From: Longimicrobiales bacterium
GTDB lineage: Bacteria > Gemmatimonadota > Gemmatimonadetes > Longimicrobiales > Gaopeijiaceae
Length of the DNA: 64,000 nt
NCBI GenBank assembly: GCA_958296005.1
Contig: CATQHQ010000002.1
Span: 1,547,501 to 1,611,500 of the forward strand
Direction: 5' to 3'
Shown here: positions 44,350 through 54,889 of the stretch, in pieces
Numbering within the stretch: the stretch's first letter is position 1
Layout of the letters: every line of letters begins with the position of its first letter
Notes under the pieces: model-generated
Seen by the model: only the letters and a program-made list of their open reading frames with translations
Database searches by the model: none
Told to the model about the DNA's origin: nothing
Position numbers and translations under genes: made by a program

Positions 44350-46776
44350 ATGGCAAAGCTCCACCGGGTAGACGGCGCCTTCGAGGTCCCCGACGCCCTC
44401 CCTTTCATCGCGCTTCGGGACTTGGTCTACTTCCCGTACATGGTCCTGCCGCTGCTGATCGGGCGGCCCGCGTCGGTAGCCGCTCTGGAAGAGGCGGAGG
44501 CCGGAGACGGGCTCGTGCTTCTCGTGGCCCAGCGGGACCCGGCTGTGGACGACCCGGGGCCGGACGACCTCTTTCAGGTGGGCACGGTGATCCGGGTCCT
44601 GCGCTCGTCGAGGCTGGCCGACGGGACCGCACGGGTGGTGATGGAGGGGCTGGGGCGGGCCGTGGTGGAGAAGTGGCCCGAGACGGGGCAAGGCGGGCTT
44701 CGAGTCGAGGTGCGGCTGCTGTCGGCGCGGGAGACCGAGGCCGGGCACGTCGGCGAGCCCGGGGCGACGGAGCTCGGCGCGCTGGCCAGCGAAGTGGAGC
44801 AGACCTTCCGCGAGTACGCGCGGATGTCCGAGAACATCCCGGACCAAGTTGCGGAGCTGGTGGAGGCGAGCGCCGACCGGGTGCGCCGGTCCCTCCTCAT
44901 GGCGGGGCACCTGCTGGTGGGAACCGCCGAGAAGCAGGAGCTGCTGGAAACCGAGGAGTTGGCGGCCCGGTACCGGGTCCTTCGGGATATCCTCGTCCGC
45001 GAGAACGAGATCCTGCGCATCCACGCGAAGCTGGACGCGGAGATCGGCTTCAAGCTGGAGGGGGGTCGGCACGAGCATCCCCTGGACGACCCGCTGAGCA
45101 CCTTGCGTCGGCAGACCGGCGACGGTGATCCGGAGTGGGCCGAGCTGGAGCGGACGATCGCCACGACTCCCCTCCCCGCCCACGCGAAGGATCGCGTCGA
45201 GAAGGAGTTCGGGCGGCTGCGGAAGCTGAGCTCCGTCGCCCCGGAGGCGTCAGTGATCCGCACGTACCTGGACTGGATCCTTGCGCTGCCGTGGGAGGGC
45301 GAGACTCGGGACAACCTGGACGTCGAGCACGCGGCGAGCGTGCTGGAAGCGGAGCACTACGGGCTGGAGGAGGTCAAGGAGCGCGTTCTGGACCACATCG
45401 CCGTGCTCTCCCTGGTGGGCAAGCTGCAGGGGCCGATCCTCTGCCTGGTGGGGCCGCCGGGCGTGGGCAAGACCTCGCTGGGCAGGAGCATCGCGCGGTG
45501 CCTGGGCCGGAAGTTCGTGCGGGTCAGTCTGGGCGGGGTACGGGACGAGGCCGAGATCCGGGGCCACCGGCGCACCTACGTGGGCGCCTTGCCCGGGCGG
45601 GTCGTGCAGGGGATGCGGAAGGGAGGCGCGCGGAACCCGGTCTTCCTTCTGGACGAGGTGGACAAGCTTGCGCGCGACTTCCACGGGGACCCGGGGGCGG
45701 CGCTTCTGGAGGTGCTCGACCCGGAGCAGAACCAAGCGTTCACGGACCACTACCTGGAGCTCGAGTTCGACCTGTCGGACGTGCTCTTCATCGCCACTGC
45801 CAACACGCTGGGAGAGATCCCCGGCCCGCTTCGGGACCGCATGGAGGTGATCCGCCTGCCCGGGTACCTGGATACGGAGAAGCGGATCATCGCCCGACGG
45901 TTCATCTGGCCTCGACAGGTGGCGCGGCACGGGATCGAACCCTACCAACCCGAGATCACGGAGGAGGCGGTCCAGGCGGTCGTGACCCAGTACACGCGGG
46001 AGGCCGGAGTGCGGGAGCTGGAGAGGCGGCTGTCGCGGATCGCGAGAAAGCTGGCGCGGATGGTGGCGGCGGACAGCGGGACGCCGCCGCCGGGCGTGGT
46101 GGAGCCCGCCCACCTGCGGGAGCTGCTGGGCCCGCCGCCCCGCCGGCCCCAGCGGCGAGACGAGGAGACGAACCGGTCCGGGATCGCCTGCGGCTTGGCG
46201 TGGACCGCCGCTGGCGGGGAGGTCCTGGAGGTGGAGGTGGCGGCGGTGCCGGGGTCGGGGAAGACCCAGCTGACGGGGACGCTCGGGGACGTGATGAAGG
46301 AGTCGGCGTTCGCGGCGGTTACCTACGCGCGCTCCAGGGCTAGGCGGCTGGGACTGCCGGAGCGGTTCCACAAGGAGCTGGACATCCACATCCACATTCC
46401 CGAGGGCGCCACGCCCAAGGACGGGCCCTCGGCAGGGATCACGATCGCTGTGGCGTTGATCTCGGCGATCACCGACACCGCAACCCGAGCCGATGTGGCG
46501 ATGACGGGCGAGATCACTCTGCGGGGCCGAGTGCTTGCGGTGGGCGGGATCAAGGAGAAGGCCGTGGCGGCGCTTCGGGGAGGGATCAAGCGCGTGCTGC
46601 TGCCCGCCGCCAACGCCCCGGATATCGAGCAGCTTCCGGAAGAGGTGCGGAACGGGGTCGAGCTTGTGCCGCTGGAGACGATGGACCAAGTGCTGCGAGA
46701 GGCGCTAACGCCGCGTTCGGCGCGACGGGCGCGGGCGAGCGCGGAGGCGGGAGGCATGGGGGCCTCCGTCTCGTGA
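44350..46776 (+). CDS. lon: ATP-dependent Lon protease
   Basis: Single-chain AAA+ protease that degrades damaged and regulatory proteins. The 808-residue protein has the N-terminal LON substrate domain (begins [20 protein letters not shown]), Walker [13 protein letters not shown], Walker [14 protein letters not shown], and the C-terminal protease domain with catalytic Ser in [15 protein letters not shown] and Lys in [15 protein letters not shown]. Starts with ATG 44350, 19 bases after clpX. Completes the clpP-clpX-lon group. Confidence 0.96.
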   Translation: MAKLHRVDGAFEVPDALPFIALRDLVYFPYMVLPLLIGRPASVAALEEAEAGDGLVLLVAQRDPAVDDPGPDDLFQVGTVIRVLRSSRLADGTARVVMEGLGRAVVEKWPETGQGGLRVEVRLLSARETEAGHVGEPGATELGALASEVEQTFREYARMSENIPDQVAELVEASADRVRRSLLMAGHLLVGTAEKQELLETEELAARYRVLRDILVRENEILRIHAKLDAEIGFKLEGGRHEHPLDDPLSTLRRQTGDGDPEWAELERTIATTPLPAHAKDRVEKEFGRLRKLSSVAPEASVIRTYLDWILALPWEGETRDNLDVEHAASVLEAEHYGLEEVKERVLDHIAVLSLVGKLQGPILCLVGPPGVGKTSLGRSIARCLGRKFVRVSLGGVRDEAEIRGHRRTYVGALPGRVVQGMRKGGARNPVFLLDEVDKLARDFHGDPGAALLEVLDPEQNQAFTDHYLELEFDLSDVLFIATANTLGEIPGPLRDRMEVIRLPGYLDTEKRIIARRFIWPRQVARHGIEPYQPEITEEAVQAVVTQYTREAGVRELERRLSRIARKLARMVAADSGTPPPGVVEPAHLRELLGPPPRRPQRRDEETNRSGIACGLAWTAAGGEVLEVEVAAVPGSGKTQLTGTLGDVMKESAFAAVTYARSRARRLGLPERFHKELDIHIHIPEGATPKDGPSAGITIAVALISAITDTATRADVAMTGEITLRGRVLAVGGIKEKAVAALRGGIKRVLLPAANAPDIEQLPEEVRNGVELVPLETMDQVLREALTPRSARRARASAEAGGMGASVS

Positions 46777-46822
46777 GGAGCGGGCAGCGGACGATCGTTC
46801 TCGACGGGAGCGCGAGCGGCGG

Positions 46823-47422
46823 GTGATCATCCGCACGGTGGAGTTCGACGGGTCGGTGGTGGCGCCGGAGCAGCCGTTGCCGGGCGAACTGCCGCAGATC
46901 GCGTTCGCGGGGCGATCCAACGTGGGCAAGTCGTCGCTGGTTAACCGGCTGCTGGGAAGGACCCGGCGGGCCGTGGCACGGGTGTCGGCGTCTCCTGGCA
47001 AGACCCAGGCGCTCAACTTCTACCGGGTCAACGGCGCGTTCTTCTTGGTCGATCTGCCGGGGTCGGGGTACGCCAAGGCACCTGCTTCCGCTCGAGAGCA
47101 GTGGCGGAGGTTGGTCCGGAGCTACTTGGCCGGCAGCCGCTTGCTGAAGGGGGTGGTGTACCTGGTGGATTCGCGCCACCCGCCCACCGTGGGGGACCAG
47201 GAGTTCGTCGAGTACCTTGCGGAGACGGGGGTGCGGGTGTTGATCGTCCTCACCAAGGTGGACAAGTTGAAGCCGTCGCAACGGGAGAGGGGCATCACCG
47301 GCCCGACGGAGAGGCGCCTGGGCGTCAGCGAGGACCAGATTGTGGAGAGTTCGGCTCGGACCGGCGAAGGCGCAGCGGAACTGCTTGCCGCGATCGAAGC
47401 GCTGTTGGAGGACGAGTCGTGA
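46823..47422 (+). CDS. engB: Ribosome-biogenesis GTPase EngB (YihA/YsxC)
   Basis: Small essential GTPase required for 50S assembly. The 199-residue protein has G1 AFAGRSNVGKSSLVNRLLG, G3 LVDLPGSGYAKA, G4 VLTKVDKLKP and G5 SSARTGEG, as expected. Start is a GTG at 46823, 46 bases after lon, a common lon-engB pairing. The stop overlaps the next gene (GTGA). Confidence 0.95.
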   Translation: MIIRTVEFDGSVVAPEQPLPGELPQIAFAGRSNVGKSSLVNRLLGRTRRAVARVSASPGKTQALNFYRVNGAFFLVDLPGSGYAKAPASAREQWRRLVRSYLAGSRLLKGVVYLVDSRHPPTVGDQEFVEYLAETGVRVLIVLTKVDKLKPSQRERGITGPTERRLGVSEDQIVESSARTGEGAAELLAAIEALLEDES

Positions 47423-48150
47423 GCCGCGGACGCGGCAGGGGCGCGGAGGGCTTGGCCCGCAGGCGTCGTCGCGGCGGACCGGGCCGGCGGGACGGTGGGC
47501 GAGCCGCGGGCGCGGCGGTCGTCGAGACGGTGGTGGTCCTTGCGGCGGCGGGGATCGTAGCGTGCGCCCCTGCCCCGCCGCTTGAGGCGCCGTCCGCCGG
47601 CTTGGCTTCCCCTCCGGGACTGCGGCCCGCCACGGGGGAGGCGAGCGCGGCCCGCTCCGGGTCCCTGCGCCAAGACCAGATCTCCGTTCGGATGACCGCC
47701 GGCGACCTGCTGATCGAGGTCACCCCCTTGGCGCCCTGGGTTCTGGAGGCGGCGGCGCCGGACACGAGACGGCGACTGGAGCGGATCGCGGCCGCTCACA
47801 GGCGCGCACTCGGCGAGCAGACGGAAGAGGAACAACGGGCCGTGTTCTTTCTCGTGGCGTTCTCGACCGACCGGTCGGCGGCCACGTTCGAGCCCGGGGA
47901 CCTGCATCTGATCTCCCGGGGGCTGCGGGAGAGGCCGGTCTCCGTAGAACCGATCACACCCAACTGGGGGAGCCGACAGCTGCCCCAGCGAGGCGCCGCC
48001 CTCGCCGTCTACGCCTACCGAGGCGCCGTGGACCTCTCGCGGGAGTTGGTCGTCGCGTACCAGGGCACCGAGGATGCCTCGTGGGCCCGCATCCTGGCGG
48101 CGATCGAGGCCGAGCGAGCCCGGACGAGTTCGGCAGCGAGGATCTCGTGA
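47419..48150 (+). CDS. Predicted lipoprotein of unknown function
   Basis: 243 residues. An arginine-rich N-terminus (ARRRRR) precedes a hydrophobic stretch (AAVVETVVVLAAAGIVAC) ending in a lipobox-like IVAC; Cys56 would be the lipidated residue, although the leader is unusually long. The remaining part, with LIEVTPLAPWVLEAAAPDTRR and conserved-looking FEPGDLHLISRG, resembles no family I know. GTG 47419 overlaps the engB stop (GTGA) and its own stop overlaps the Tsx-like gene (GTGA), so the three genes are coupled. Likely an envelope protein. Confidence 0.7.
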   Translation: MSRGRGRGAEGLARRRRRGGPGRRDGGRAAGAAVVETVVVLAAAGIVACAPAPPLEAPSAGLASPPGLRPATGEASAARSGSLRQDQISVRMTAGDLLIEVTPLAPWVLEAAAPDTRRRLERIAAAHRRALGEQTEEEQRAVFFLVAFSTDRSAATFEPGDLHLISRGLRERPVSVEPITPNWGSRQLPQRGAALAVYAYRGAVDLSRELVVAYQGTEDASWARILAAIEAERARTSSAARIS

Positions 48151-48914
48151 GGACCGTCCTTGCGGTCGCAGTCGCAGTCGTGGTCGGCGCATCGGCTCCG
48201 GCCGCGGCTCAGTGGAGCACGACCGAAGCACAGTACCTGGGGGGCAGCGCCCTTCGGGACCACGTCTTTAGCCCGCCAGGGTTCCAGAACATCCTCCGCC
48301 TTCAGCACGCCAGCGGATGGAGCCGCGGGGAGAACTTCTTCTTTGTGGACCTGACGTGCTGCGAAGGCGCCGGGGCCGCGAACCGGGACGTCTGGGGCGA
48401 ATGGTACACCTACCTGAACATCTTCACGTTCTCGAGGGGCCCGCTCGGCGGCGTCAGTATAATGGGCGGAGTCAACTACGGTGCCCAGGCCAAGGTGCTG
48501 AGGTTCACGCCGGGAGCGCGGCTGGGCCTCGACTTGCCCGGCTTCGCCTTCGCGAACATCGACGTCATGTGGATGGTGGACCGGAGCGCGGGACTGGACG
48601 GCGACGGCGCACCCAAGGACGGCAACCGCCTTGCCGTGGACTTCAACTGGCAACTGCCGTTCAAGATCGGCCCCGAGTCTTTCTATCTGCAGGGCCACGG
48701 CGAGTGGCAGAACGCTCGGGACGTGGAGACCGGCGGCCAGGCGCCCTACATGATACTGTTCCAGCCTCAGCTTCGATGGGATCTGGGCAAGTTCGTGTCG
48801 GGGAGCGAGGACAGGATCTTGGTGGGAACCGAGCTCCACGTGTGGCTGAACAAGTTCGGGGACCCCGACGCCGACGAGGTGATCCCTCAAGTGCTGGTGG
48901 TATACGGTTTCTGA
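48147..48914 (+). CDS. Tsx-like outer-membrane channel protein
   Basis: 255 residues with a clear signal peptide (VLAVAVAVVVGASAPAAAQ) followed by beta-barrel sequence. NILRLQHASGWSRGENFFFVDLT near the mature start resembles the nucleoside-channel Tsx family (the conserved HxSGWxxGxNFFFVD), and the C-terminus ends in Phe (VVYGF), as outer-membrane proteins do. A role in nucleoside passage is therefore an inference from family resemblance. GTG 48147 overlaps the lipoprotein stop by four bases. Faces the sigma-54 activator with a 27-base gap. Confidence 0.75.
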   Translation: MRTVLAVAVAVVVGASAPAAAQWSTTEAQYLGGSALRDHVFSPPGFQNILRLQHASGWSRGENFFFVDLTCCEGAGAANRDVWGEWYTYLNIFTFSRGPLGGVSIMGGVNYGAQAKVLRFTPGARLGLDLPGFAFANIDVMWMVDRSAGLDGDGAPKDGNRLAVDFNWQLPFKIGPESFYLQGHGEWQNARDVETGGQAPYMILFQPQLRWDLGKFVSGSEDRILVGTELHVWLNKFGDPDADEVIPQVLVVYGF

Positions 48915-48941
48915 CCGGCGGCGACAGGCGGCGGGCAGGCG

Positions 48942-50555
48942 CTAGCCGTCGTCGGCGATGCCTAGCCTAGCGAGCTTTCGATACAGGGTCCGCTCGCCGA
49001 TCCCCAGGCTTTCCGCGGCCATGCGCCGGTTTCCGTCGACGTGCCGGAGGGCTGCTCGAACGACCTCTCGTTCGATCTCGTCCAGCGTCATGCCGGGCTG
49101 ATAGAGAACATCGTTCGGCAAGGGCGCTTCGGCGGCGGGGGCTTCGTCCAACGAGTCGTCCTCGAAGTCGTCCTCGAGAACGTATTCTGCCGACGCCAAT
49201 GGATCGGCCTCAACCGTCGGGCCTTCGCCTCGCTGATCGTAGACGATCTCGCCCGATCGCCTGCCGGGCGAGTCCACTTCGGCGCGGCGGAACGCCTCGA
49301 ACTCTCGCCGGAGGTCGTCGATATCCACCTTCATCTCCATCATCGTGCGGAAGATGAACTCGAACTGGGGCCGCATCTCGGCGGCACCGACCGTGGCCGG
49401 GGCGCCGACGGGTACGCGGACGAGGCTCGTGGAGCGATCGCCGGCGCGCAGGTCGGCGGGGATGTCCTCGGGGCGGATCTGCCGGCCCGGGGCCAGCACC
49501 ACCATGCTCTCGACCAAGTTGCGCAGCTCCCGGACGTTGCCGGGCCAGCGGTGCCGAACGAGGATGCTCATCGCTTCGCCCGTGATGCCCCGGAAGGGGC
49601 CTCGGTCGTGCCGCTTGCCGGCGTCGGCGACGAAGGCGGCCACGAGGAGAGGGATGTCCTCGCGACGGTCCCGGAGGGGCGGCAACGAGATGTGGAGCAC
49701 GTTGAGGCGGTAGTAGAGGTCCTTGCGGAAGTCGCCCGCGGCCACTTGCTCGGGAAGGCGCTGGTTGGTGGCGGCCAGGATGCGAACGCTCACTCGGATC
49801 GGCTTCTGGCCGCCGACCCGGAGGAACTCCTGCTGCTCCAGCACGCGAAGGAGCTTGGTCTGGGTCTGAAGGGGCATCTCTCCGATCTCGTCCAGAAAGA
49901 CGGTTCCGCCGTCGGCCAGCTCGAAGATGCCCTTGCGCAAGTCCACCGCGCCGGTGAACGCTCCCTTCTCGTGCCCGAAGAGCTCGCTCTCCAGAAGCGT
50001 CTCGGAGAGCGCGGCCATGTTGACGGGGATGAACGCCTTGTGGCGGCGCCTCGAGAGAGCGTGAAGCCCCCGGGCCACGAGCTCCTTGCCGGTTCCCGAC
50101 TCGCCCGTGATCAGGACGGTCGCGTCCACCGGAGCGATCTGAACGACCCGCTCCAGCACCTCCACCATGGCGTCGGTTTCGCCGACGATCCCGGTGGCCT
50201 CCCGCAGGCGCCTCCGCTCCACGGCGCGACGGCCCACTAGGACGACTTCGTCGGGGTCCGCCGGGGACGGGAACGCCGCCGTGGCCCCTTTCGGAGGTGG
50301 CGTTCCGGGTCGTTCGCCGACCACGAAGACCGGTACGCCCATCGTCCGGCCCTGTTGCACGGTGCGGAGGACTTGTTGGGCAGAGGCGGGGGCGTCGAAT
50401 CCGCCGGTCACCACGAGAAGCGCGGCGTCGTCGAGGTAGGACGGATCTTCGCCCTTGGCCAGGAGCTCCACGCGGTAGCCGGCCCGGCGGAACCCAGTTC
50501 GCAACTTCCCCGCCAAGGGAAGGTCGTGGGTCGTGAGGAGGACGGAATCCGCCAT
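48942..50555 (-). CDS. Sigma-54-dependent transcriptional activator with degenerate receiver
   Basis: NtrC-type enhancer-binding protein, 537 residues. An N-terminal domain of about 105 residues has receiver-like strands but no canonical phospho-acceptor: the position at the end of strand 3 appears to be Thr50 and the acidic pair after strand 1 is missing. The AAA+ domain is intact, with Walker A GESGTGKE (151-158), the sigma-54 contact loop GAFTGA (198-203), and Walker [10 protein letters not shown]. The C-terminus carries a Fis-type helix-turn-helix ([20 protein letters not shown]). A 100-residue acidic linker precedes it. No sensor kinase is adjacent. Start ATG 50555; gcvT lies 23 bases upstream on the same strand. 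Confidence 0.9.
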   Translation of the reverse strand: MADSVLLTTHDLPLAGKLRTGFRRAGYRVELLAKGEDPSYLDDAALLVVTGGFDAPASAQQVLRTVQQGRTMGVPVFVVGERPGTPPPKGATAAFPSPADPDEVVLVGRRAVERRRLREATGIVGETDAMVEVLERVVQIAPVDATVLITGESGTGKELVARGLHALSRRRHKAFIPVNMAALSETLLESELFGHEKGAFTGAVDLRKGIFELADGGTVFLDEIGEMPLQTQTKLLRVLEQQEFLRVGGQKPIRVSVRILAATNQRLPEQVAAGDFRKDLYYRLNVLHISLPPLRDRREDIPLLVAAFVADAGKRHDRGPFRGITGEAMSILVRHRWPGNVRELRNLVESMVVLAPGRQIRPEDIPADLRAGDRSTSLVRVPVGAPATVGAAEMRPQFEFIFRTMMEMKVDIDDLRREFEAFRRAEVDSPGRRSGEIVYDQRGEGPTVEADPLASAEYVLEDDFEDDSLDEAPAAEAPLPNDVLYQPGMTLDEIEREVVRAALRHVDGNRRMAAESLGIGERTLYRKLARLGIADDG

Positions 50556-50578
50556 GGGGCGACTCGGGGCTTGAAGAG

Positions 50579-51691
50579 CTATCTGCGGATCGAGCCCTCG
50601 GTGTAGAACAGCGGCCGCTGAGTGCGGCCGGCCACCACCCGTCCTCGGATGCGGACGCCCACGTCGGTTCCTGGACGGGCCGCTTCGACAGGGAGGTAGC
50701 CGAGCGCGACGCCGCATCCCAGGGACGGGCTCGCCACGCCCGAGGTCACCACGCCCACATCCCGTCCTTCGTGCACGAGGGTGTAACCGGGTCGCGGGAA
50801 CCCTCGCTCCAGCAGGCGAACCCCCGTGAGACGGCGTTTGGGCCCCCGGGCCTTCTCGGCGACCAGCGCCTCGCGGCCCACGAAATCGCCGGCATCGGGC
50901 TTCACGATCCATCCCAGGCCGGACTCGATCGCGTTGTACTCCTCGCCCAGGTCGTTGCCGTAGAGAGCGTACCCGACCTCGAGGCGAAGGGAGTCCCGCG
51001 CCCCCAGGCCCGCCGGAACCAGGCCGTGGGGTTCGCCCGCCTCCTGGATCGAGCGCCACACGGTCTCGGCGCCGGTCGCGGGGACGTAGAGCTCGAAGCC
51101 GTCCTCGCCGGTGTAGCCGGTGCGGCTGATCACCGCGTCCACGCCGGCCACCGTCCCTGTGGCGAAGCGGTAGTAGCCGATGTCGGCTGGGGTGGCCGAC
51201 GCCGCCAGGGGGGTCAGGATCTCCTCGCTCGCGGGTCCCTGAAGGGCGACGAGGGCGATCTCGTCGGAGTCGTCGGAGAGCTCCACGTCGAAGGGGCCGG
51301 CGTGCCGCAACGCCCACTCCCAGTCCTTCTGGCGGTTGCTCGCGTTGACCACGAGGACGAAGCGGTCCTCGAAGCGGTAGACGAGGAGGTCGTCCAAGAC
51401 CCGTCCGTGTTCATTGCAGAGAGCCGAGTACTGGGCTTGGCCGGCGGCGACCCGGGAGACGTCGTTCACGGTGAGGTATTGCACGAAGTCGGCGGCCTGG
51501 GGACCGCGGACGGTGAACTCGCCCATGTGGGACACGTCGAAGAGGCCGGCCGCGGTGCGCACGGCGGCGTGCTCGGCGCGGATGCCGCTGGGGTACTGGA
51601 TCGGCATCTCGTACCCGGCGAAGGGAACCATCTTGGCACCCAGCGACACGTGGAGGTCGTGGAGAGGGGTGCGGGTCAGGGCCGAGGCCAT
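50579..51691 (-). CDS. gcvT: Glycine cleavage system T protein (aminomethyltransferase)
   Basis: Transfers the methylene group from the lipoyl H protein to tetrahydrofolate. The 370-residue protein shows LFDVSHMGEFTVRG near the N-terminus, the folate-binding YSALCNEHGRVLDDLLVYRF region, RTGYTGEDGFELYV and ARDSLRLEVGYALYGNDL. The other gcv genes are not in the window. Start ATG 51691, 40 bases after argF. Confidence 0.94.
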   Translation of the reverse strand: MASALTRTPLHDLHVSLGAKMVPFAGYEMPIQYPSGIRAEHAAVRTAAGLFDVSHMGEFTVRGPQAADFVQYLTVNDVSRVAAGQAQYSALCNEHGRVLDDLLVYRFEDRFVLVVNASNRQKDWEWALRHAGPFDVELSDDSDEIALVALQGPASEEILTPLAASATPADIGYYRFATGTVAGVDAVISRTGYTGEDGFELYVPATGAETVWRSIQEAGEPHGLVPAGLGARDSLRLEVGYALYGNDLGEEYNAIESGLGWIVKPDAGDFVGREALVAEKARGPKRRLTGVRLLERGFPRPGYTLVHEGRDVGVVTSGVASPSLGCGVALGYLPVEAARPGTDVGVRIRGRVVAGRTQRPLFYTEGSIRR

Positions 51692-51731
51692 CGGTCGCGC
51701 TCCGTAGGTTGGTGGTGGACGGACGGGGCAG

Positions 51732-52700
51732 TCAGGAGGGGGACGACGGGCCGATCAGACCCAGGAGGACGGCCTTGATCACGTGCAGCCGGTTCTCGGC
51801 TTCCTCGAAGACGCGGGAGCGGGGGCCGTCGATCACGGAGGCGGCGACCTCCTCTCCCCGGTGGGCGGGAAGGCAGTGGAGGAAGATCCCCGAACGGTCC
51901 GCCCGCGCCATCAGGGCGTCGTCGACGCAGTAGCCGGCGAACGCGGCCTCGCGAGCCGCAACCTCGTCTTCCTGGCCCATCGAAGCCCACACGTCGGTGG
52001 TCACCACGTGGGCGCCGGCGACTGCCTCGGCCGGGTCGCGGAGCAGCTGTGCACCCGCATCGCGGCGGGCCCGATCCAGAATGGCCGGATCCGGGTCGTA
52101 GCCCTCGGGGCACGCCAGCCGCAGCGAGAACCCCAGCCGGGCGGCGGCGTTGAGCCACGAGTTGGCCACGTTGTTGCCGTCGCCGATCCACGCCACCCGG
52201 AGCCCCTCGAGGACCGGCCCGAACTCTTCGGCGGCGGTCAGAAGGTCGGCCATGACCTGGCAGGGATGAAGCAGGTCGGTGAGGCCGTTCACCACCGGTA
52301 CCGACGCCTCGCGGGCGAACTCCAGGACCTCCTCGTGGGCGAAGGTGCGGACGAGGATCGCGTCCACGTAGCGACTCAGCACCTTGGCCGTGTCGGCCAC
52401 GCTCTCGCCTCGTCCGATCTGGGAATCCTGCTCCGAGATCATGATGGCGTGGCCCCCTAGCTGGGTCATTCCGGCTTCCGCGCTGACCCGGGTGCGGGTC
52501 GAGCTCTTGCGGAAGATCATCGCCAGGGTGCGCCCGGCCAGCAGCGGGCCGGAGAGCTCGCCGGACTTTAGCCGCGCGGCGTCGGTCAGGAATGCTCGGA
52601 GGCGGTGGGCGTCGTGGTCGGCCAAGTCGAGGAAGTCGCGGCCGACGGGAAGCGGGCGGCTCGCAGGTGACGCGGGGGCGAGGGCGGGCCCGGACCGCAT
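51732..52700 (-). CDS. argF: Ornithine carbamoyltransferase
   Basis: Makes citrulline from ornithine and carbamoyl phosphate in arginine biosynthesis. The 322-residue protein has carbamoyl-phosphate loop SSTRTR, HPCQVMADLLT, and the ornithine-binding HCLPAHRGEE segment. It lacks features of the acetylornithine type: the first half contains the standard FRKSSTRTRVSAEAG. Its ATG at 52700 is only three bases from the hslU stop, so it is in the same transcript as hslV-hslU and gcvT. Confidence 0.93.
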   Translation of the reverse strand: MRSGPALAPASPASRPLPVGRDFLDLADHDAHRLRAFLTDAARLKSGELSGPLLAGRTLAMIFRKSSTRTRVSAEAGMTQLGGHAIMISEQDSQIGRGESVADTAKVLSRYVDAILVRTFAHEEVLEFAREASVPVVNGLTDLLHPCQVMADLLTAAEEFGPVLEGLRVAWIGDGNNVANSWLNAAARLGFSLRLACPEGYDPDPAILDRARRDAGAQLLRDPAEAVAGAHVVTTDVWASMGQEDEVAAREAAFAGYCVDDALMARADRSGIFLHCLPAHRGEEVAASVIDGPRSRVFEEAENRLHVIKAVLLGLIGPSSPS

Positions 52701-52703
52701 CGG

Positions 52704-54242
52704 TCAGAGGATGTAGCGGCTGAGGTCGTCGTCGGAGGCCACCTTCTCGAGCCGCTTCGTGACGAACGCCTTGGAGACGACCACGGTGTCGCCCTTACCC
52801 TCGTCGGGAAGGCCGTACATCAGGTCTTCCAAGAGGTTGGTGAGGACCGTCCGAAGCCGACGGGCGCCGATGTTCTCCAGCCGGTCGTTGAGATCGGCGG
52901 CGATCCGGGCGATCTCCTCGATTCCGCCGGGGGTGAACCTAACCGACGCGCCTTCGGTTTCGACTAGGGCCCGGTACTGTCGCACCAAGGCGTTCTGGGG
53001 CTCCTGAAGGATGCGGACGAACTCGGGCGCACCGAGGCTCTTCAGCTCGACGCGGATGGGAAAGCGTCCCTGCAGCTCCGGGATCAGGTCCGACGGCTTG
53101 GAGACGTGGAACGCTCCGGCGGAGATGAAGAGCATGTGATCGGTGCGGACGATCCCGTAGCGGGTCTGGACGTTGGAGCCCTCCACGATTGGTAGAAGGT
53201 CCCGCTGAACCCCTTCCCGGCTCACGTCGGGACCGCTCCCCGCGCGTACGCCGGCCACCTTGTCCAGCTCGTCGAGGAAGACGATGCCGATCTCCTCGGC
53301 TCGGTCCATCGCCTCGTTGACCACCTCGTCCATGTCCACGAGCCGATCCAGCTCCTCCTGCAACAGAATGCGCCTGGCCTCGCCGATCGTGACGCTGCGG
53401 CGCTTGGTGCGCTTGGGGAGCATGTCCTGGAGCATCTCGGTGAAGTTGACGTCCACGCCCTCCATGCCTCCGACGGGGAACATCATCCCTTCCATCGACG
53501 GGGCGTGCTGGATGTCGATCTCCACCTTCCGGTCTTCGAGCTGACCGTCGTTGAGAAGCTTGCGCAGCTTCTCGCGGGTTCGGGCGCGGCGCTCGGCCAA
53601 GTCGTCGTCGCCTGGTCCCGCCGCTCCCCGTCCGCCGCCGGCGGGGCCGGCCACGAAGATCTTGGGGGAGGCGCCGGGTTCGCCGGGCCGCGGCGAGACG
53701 GAGGCCGAGGGGTTGGTCGCGACGGGCCGCTTCTTCTGGGAGGGACCGTTGTTGGAGTCCGGGAGAAGCAAGTCCAGCAGCCGTTCCTCCACGTTCCGCT
53801 CGGCGGCCTCCTGCACGTCCTCCTCGCGCTCGGTGCGCACCATGTTGACGGCGGTGTCCACCAAGTCGCGGATCATCGACTCGACGTCCCGGCCCACGTA
53901 GCCGACTTCGGTGAACTTGGACGCCTCGACCTTGACGAAGGGGGATCCGGCCAAGCGGGCGAGGCGACGAGCGATCTCCGTCTTCCCCACCCCGGTGGGG
54001 CCGATCATGATCAGGTTGTTGGGGAGGATCTCGTCTCGCAGCTCCTCTTCCACCTGCTGGCGCCGCCATCGGTTTCGGAGCGCGATCGCGACGGCCTTCT
54101 TGGCGTCGGACTGCCCTACGATGTACTTGTCGAGCTCCGTGACGATCTGCCGGGGGGTGAGGCGACTCAGTCCCCAGTCGTCGTGGTCGGGTTGCCTGGG
54201 GTCGTGGGCTTCGCCCGGCTTCGGTCGAGGCTTCGACGTCAT
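52704..54242 (-). CDS. hslU: HslU ATPase of the HslUV protease
   Basis: AAA+ unfoldase of the bacterial proteasome-like HslUV. The 512 residues are about 70 more than E. coli HslU because of a low-complexity, Pro/Gly/Asp-rich insertion (around residues 165-215) in the I domain, which in HslU controls substrate entry. Walker [16 protein letters not shown], Walker [14 protein letters not shown], and the C-terminal DLSRYIL tail that inserts into HslV are present. ATGA overlap with hslV at the start. Confidence 0.96.
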   Translation of the reverse strand: MTSKPRPKPGEAHDPRQPDHDDWGLSRLTPRQIVTELDKYIVGQSDAKKAVAIALRNRWRRQQVEEELRDEILPNNLIMIGPTGVGKTEIARRLARLAGSPFVKVEASKFTEVGYVGRDVESMIRDLVDTAVNMVRTEREEDVQEAAERNVEERLLDLLLPDSNNGPSQKKRPVATNPSASVSPRPGEPGASPKIFVAGPAGGGRGAAGPGDDDLAERRARTREKLRKLLNDGQLEDRKVEIDIQHAPSMEGMMFPVGGMEGVDVNFTEMLQDMLPKRTKRRSVTIGEARRILLQEELDRLVDMDEVVNEAMDRAEEIGIVFLDELDKVAGVRAGSGPDVSREGVQRDLLPIVEGSNVQTRYGIVRTDHMLFISAGAFHVSKPSDLIPELQGRFPIRVELKSLGAPEFVRILQEPQNALVRQYRALVETEGASVRFTPGGIEEIARIAADLNDRLENIGARRLRTVLTNLLEDLMYGLPDEGKGDTVVVSKAFVTKRLEKVASDDDLSRYIL

Positions 54243-54814
54243 GCGGGGTTCAGCTCCAAGACCGTGATCTCCCGGTTCGTGAATATGCAGATCTCCGCGG
54301 CGATCTCCAGGGCTCCGCGAGCGATCTCGGCGGCGTCCAGGTCGGGGCGCTGGCAGAGGGCCCGTGCCGCCGCCAAGGCGTAGCCGCCGCCGGAGCCGAT
54401 CGCCAGGATGGGCCGGTCGGGCTCAATGACGTTGCCGTCTCCGCCTACGAGGAAGAGATGCTCCGCGTCCGCCACGGCGAGCAGCGCTTCCAGGCGGCGG
54501 AGGTAGCGGTCGGTACGCCACTCCTTGGCCAACTCGACGCACGCCCGGGGCAGGTTGGAAGGCCAGCGCTCAAGCTTGGACTCCAGCTTGGCGAAGAGGG
54601 TGAAGGCGTCCGCGACGGCCCCTGCGAAGCCGACGAGCACCTTGCCGTCCATTAGGCGGCGGACCTTGCGGGCCGCGTCCTTCACGACGGTGTCGCCGAC
54701 GGTGACCTGCCCGTCGCCGGCCATCGCCACGCGGCCGTTTCGAGCCACGGCGACGACGGTGGTGGCTCGCACGCGAGCGCCGGGGAGGATGGGGGATGCG
54801 GGGTGCATGGGCAT
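54239..54814 (-). CDS. hslV: HslV peptidase of the HslUV protease
   Basis: Threonine peptidase forming a double hexamer with HslU. The catalytic Thr of mature HslV is Thr18 ([18 protein letters not shown], cleaved before TTVVAV), so this protein carries a 17-residue propeptide, longer than the single Met of E. coli HslV. Core motifs [16 protein letters not shown] and [14 protein letters not shown], and the late [14 protein letters not shown], are typical. Start is set at ATG 54814; ATG 54808 is also possible, and no Shine-Dalgarno is evident. Between it and xerC lies a 75-base gap. Confidence 0.94.
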   Translation of the reverse strand: MPMHPASPILPGARVRATTVVAVARNGRVAMAGDGQVTVGDTVVKDAARKVRRLMDGKVLVGFAGAVADAFTLFAKLESKLERWPSNLPRACVELAKEWRTDRYLRRLEALLAVADAEHLFLVGGDGNVIEPDRPILAIGSGGGYALAAARALCQRPDLDAAEIARGALEIAAEICIFTNREITVLELNPA

Positions 54815-54889
54815 CAAAGTTAGATCGGACCGAGAACGCCCGGTAGTCCGCGGCGCGCGCGGTGGCTAGGCCCGGGAGGCAGGGGGAGG

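Noticed and set aside
54815..54889. Promoter for hslV with TAACTT near its start
   Set aside because: A TANCTT element is present two bases before the ATG but no -35 at suitable spacing; too close to the codon to start transcription upstream of it.
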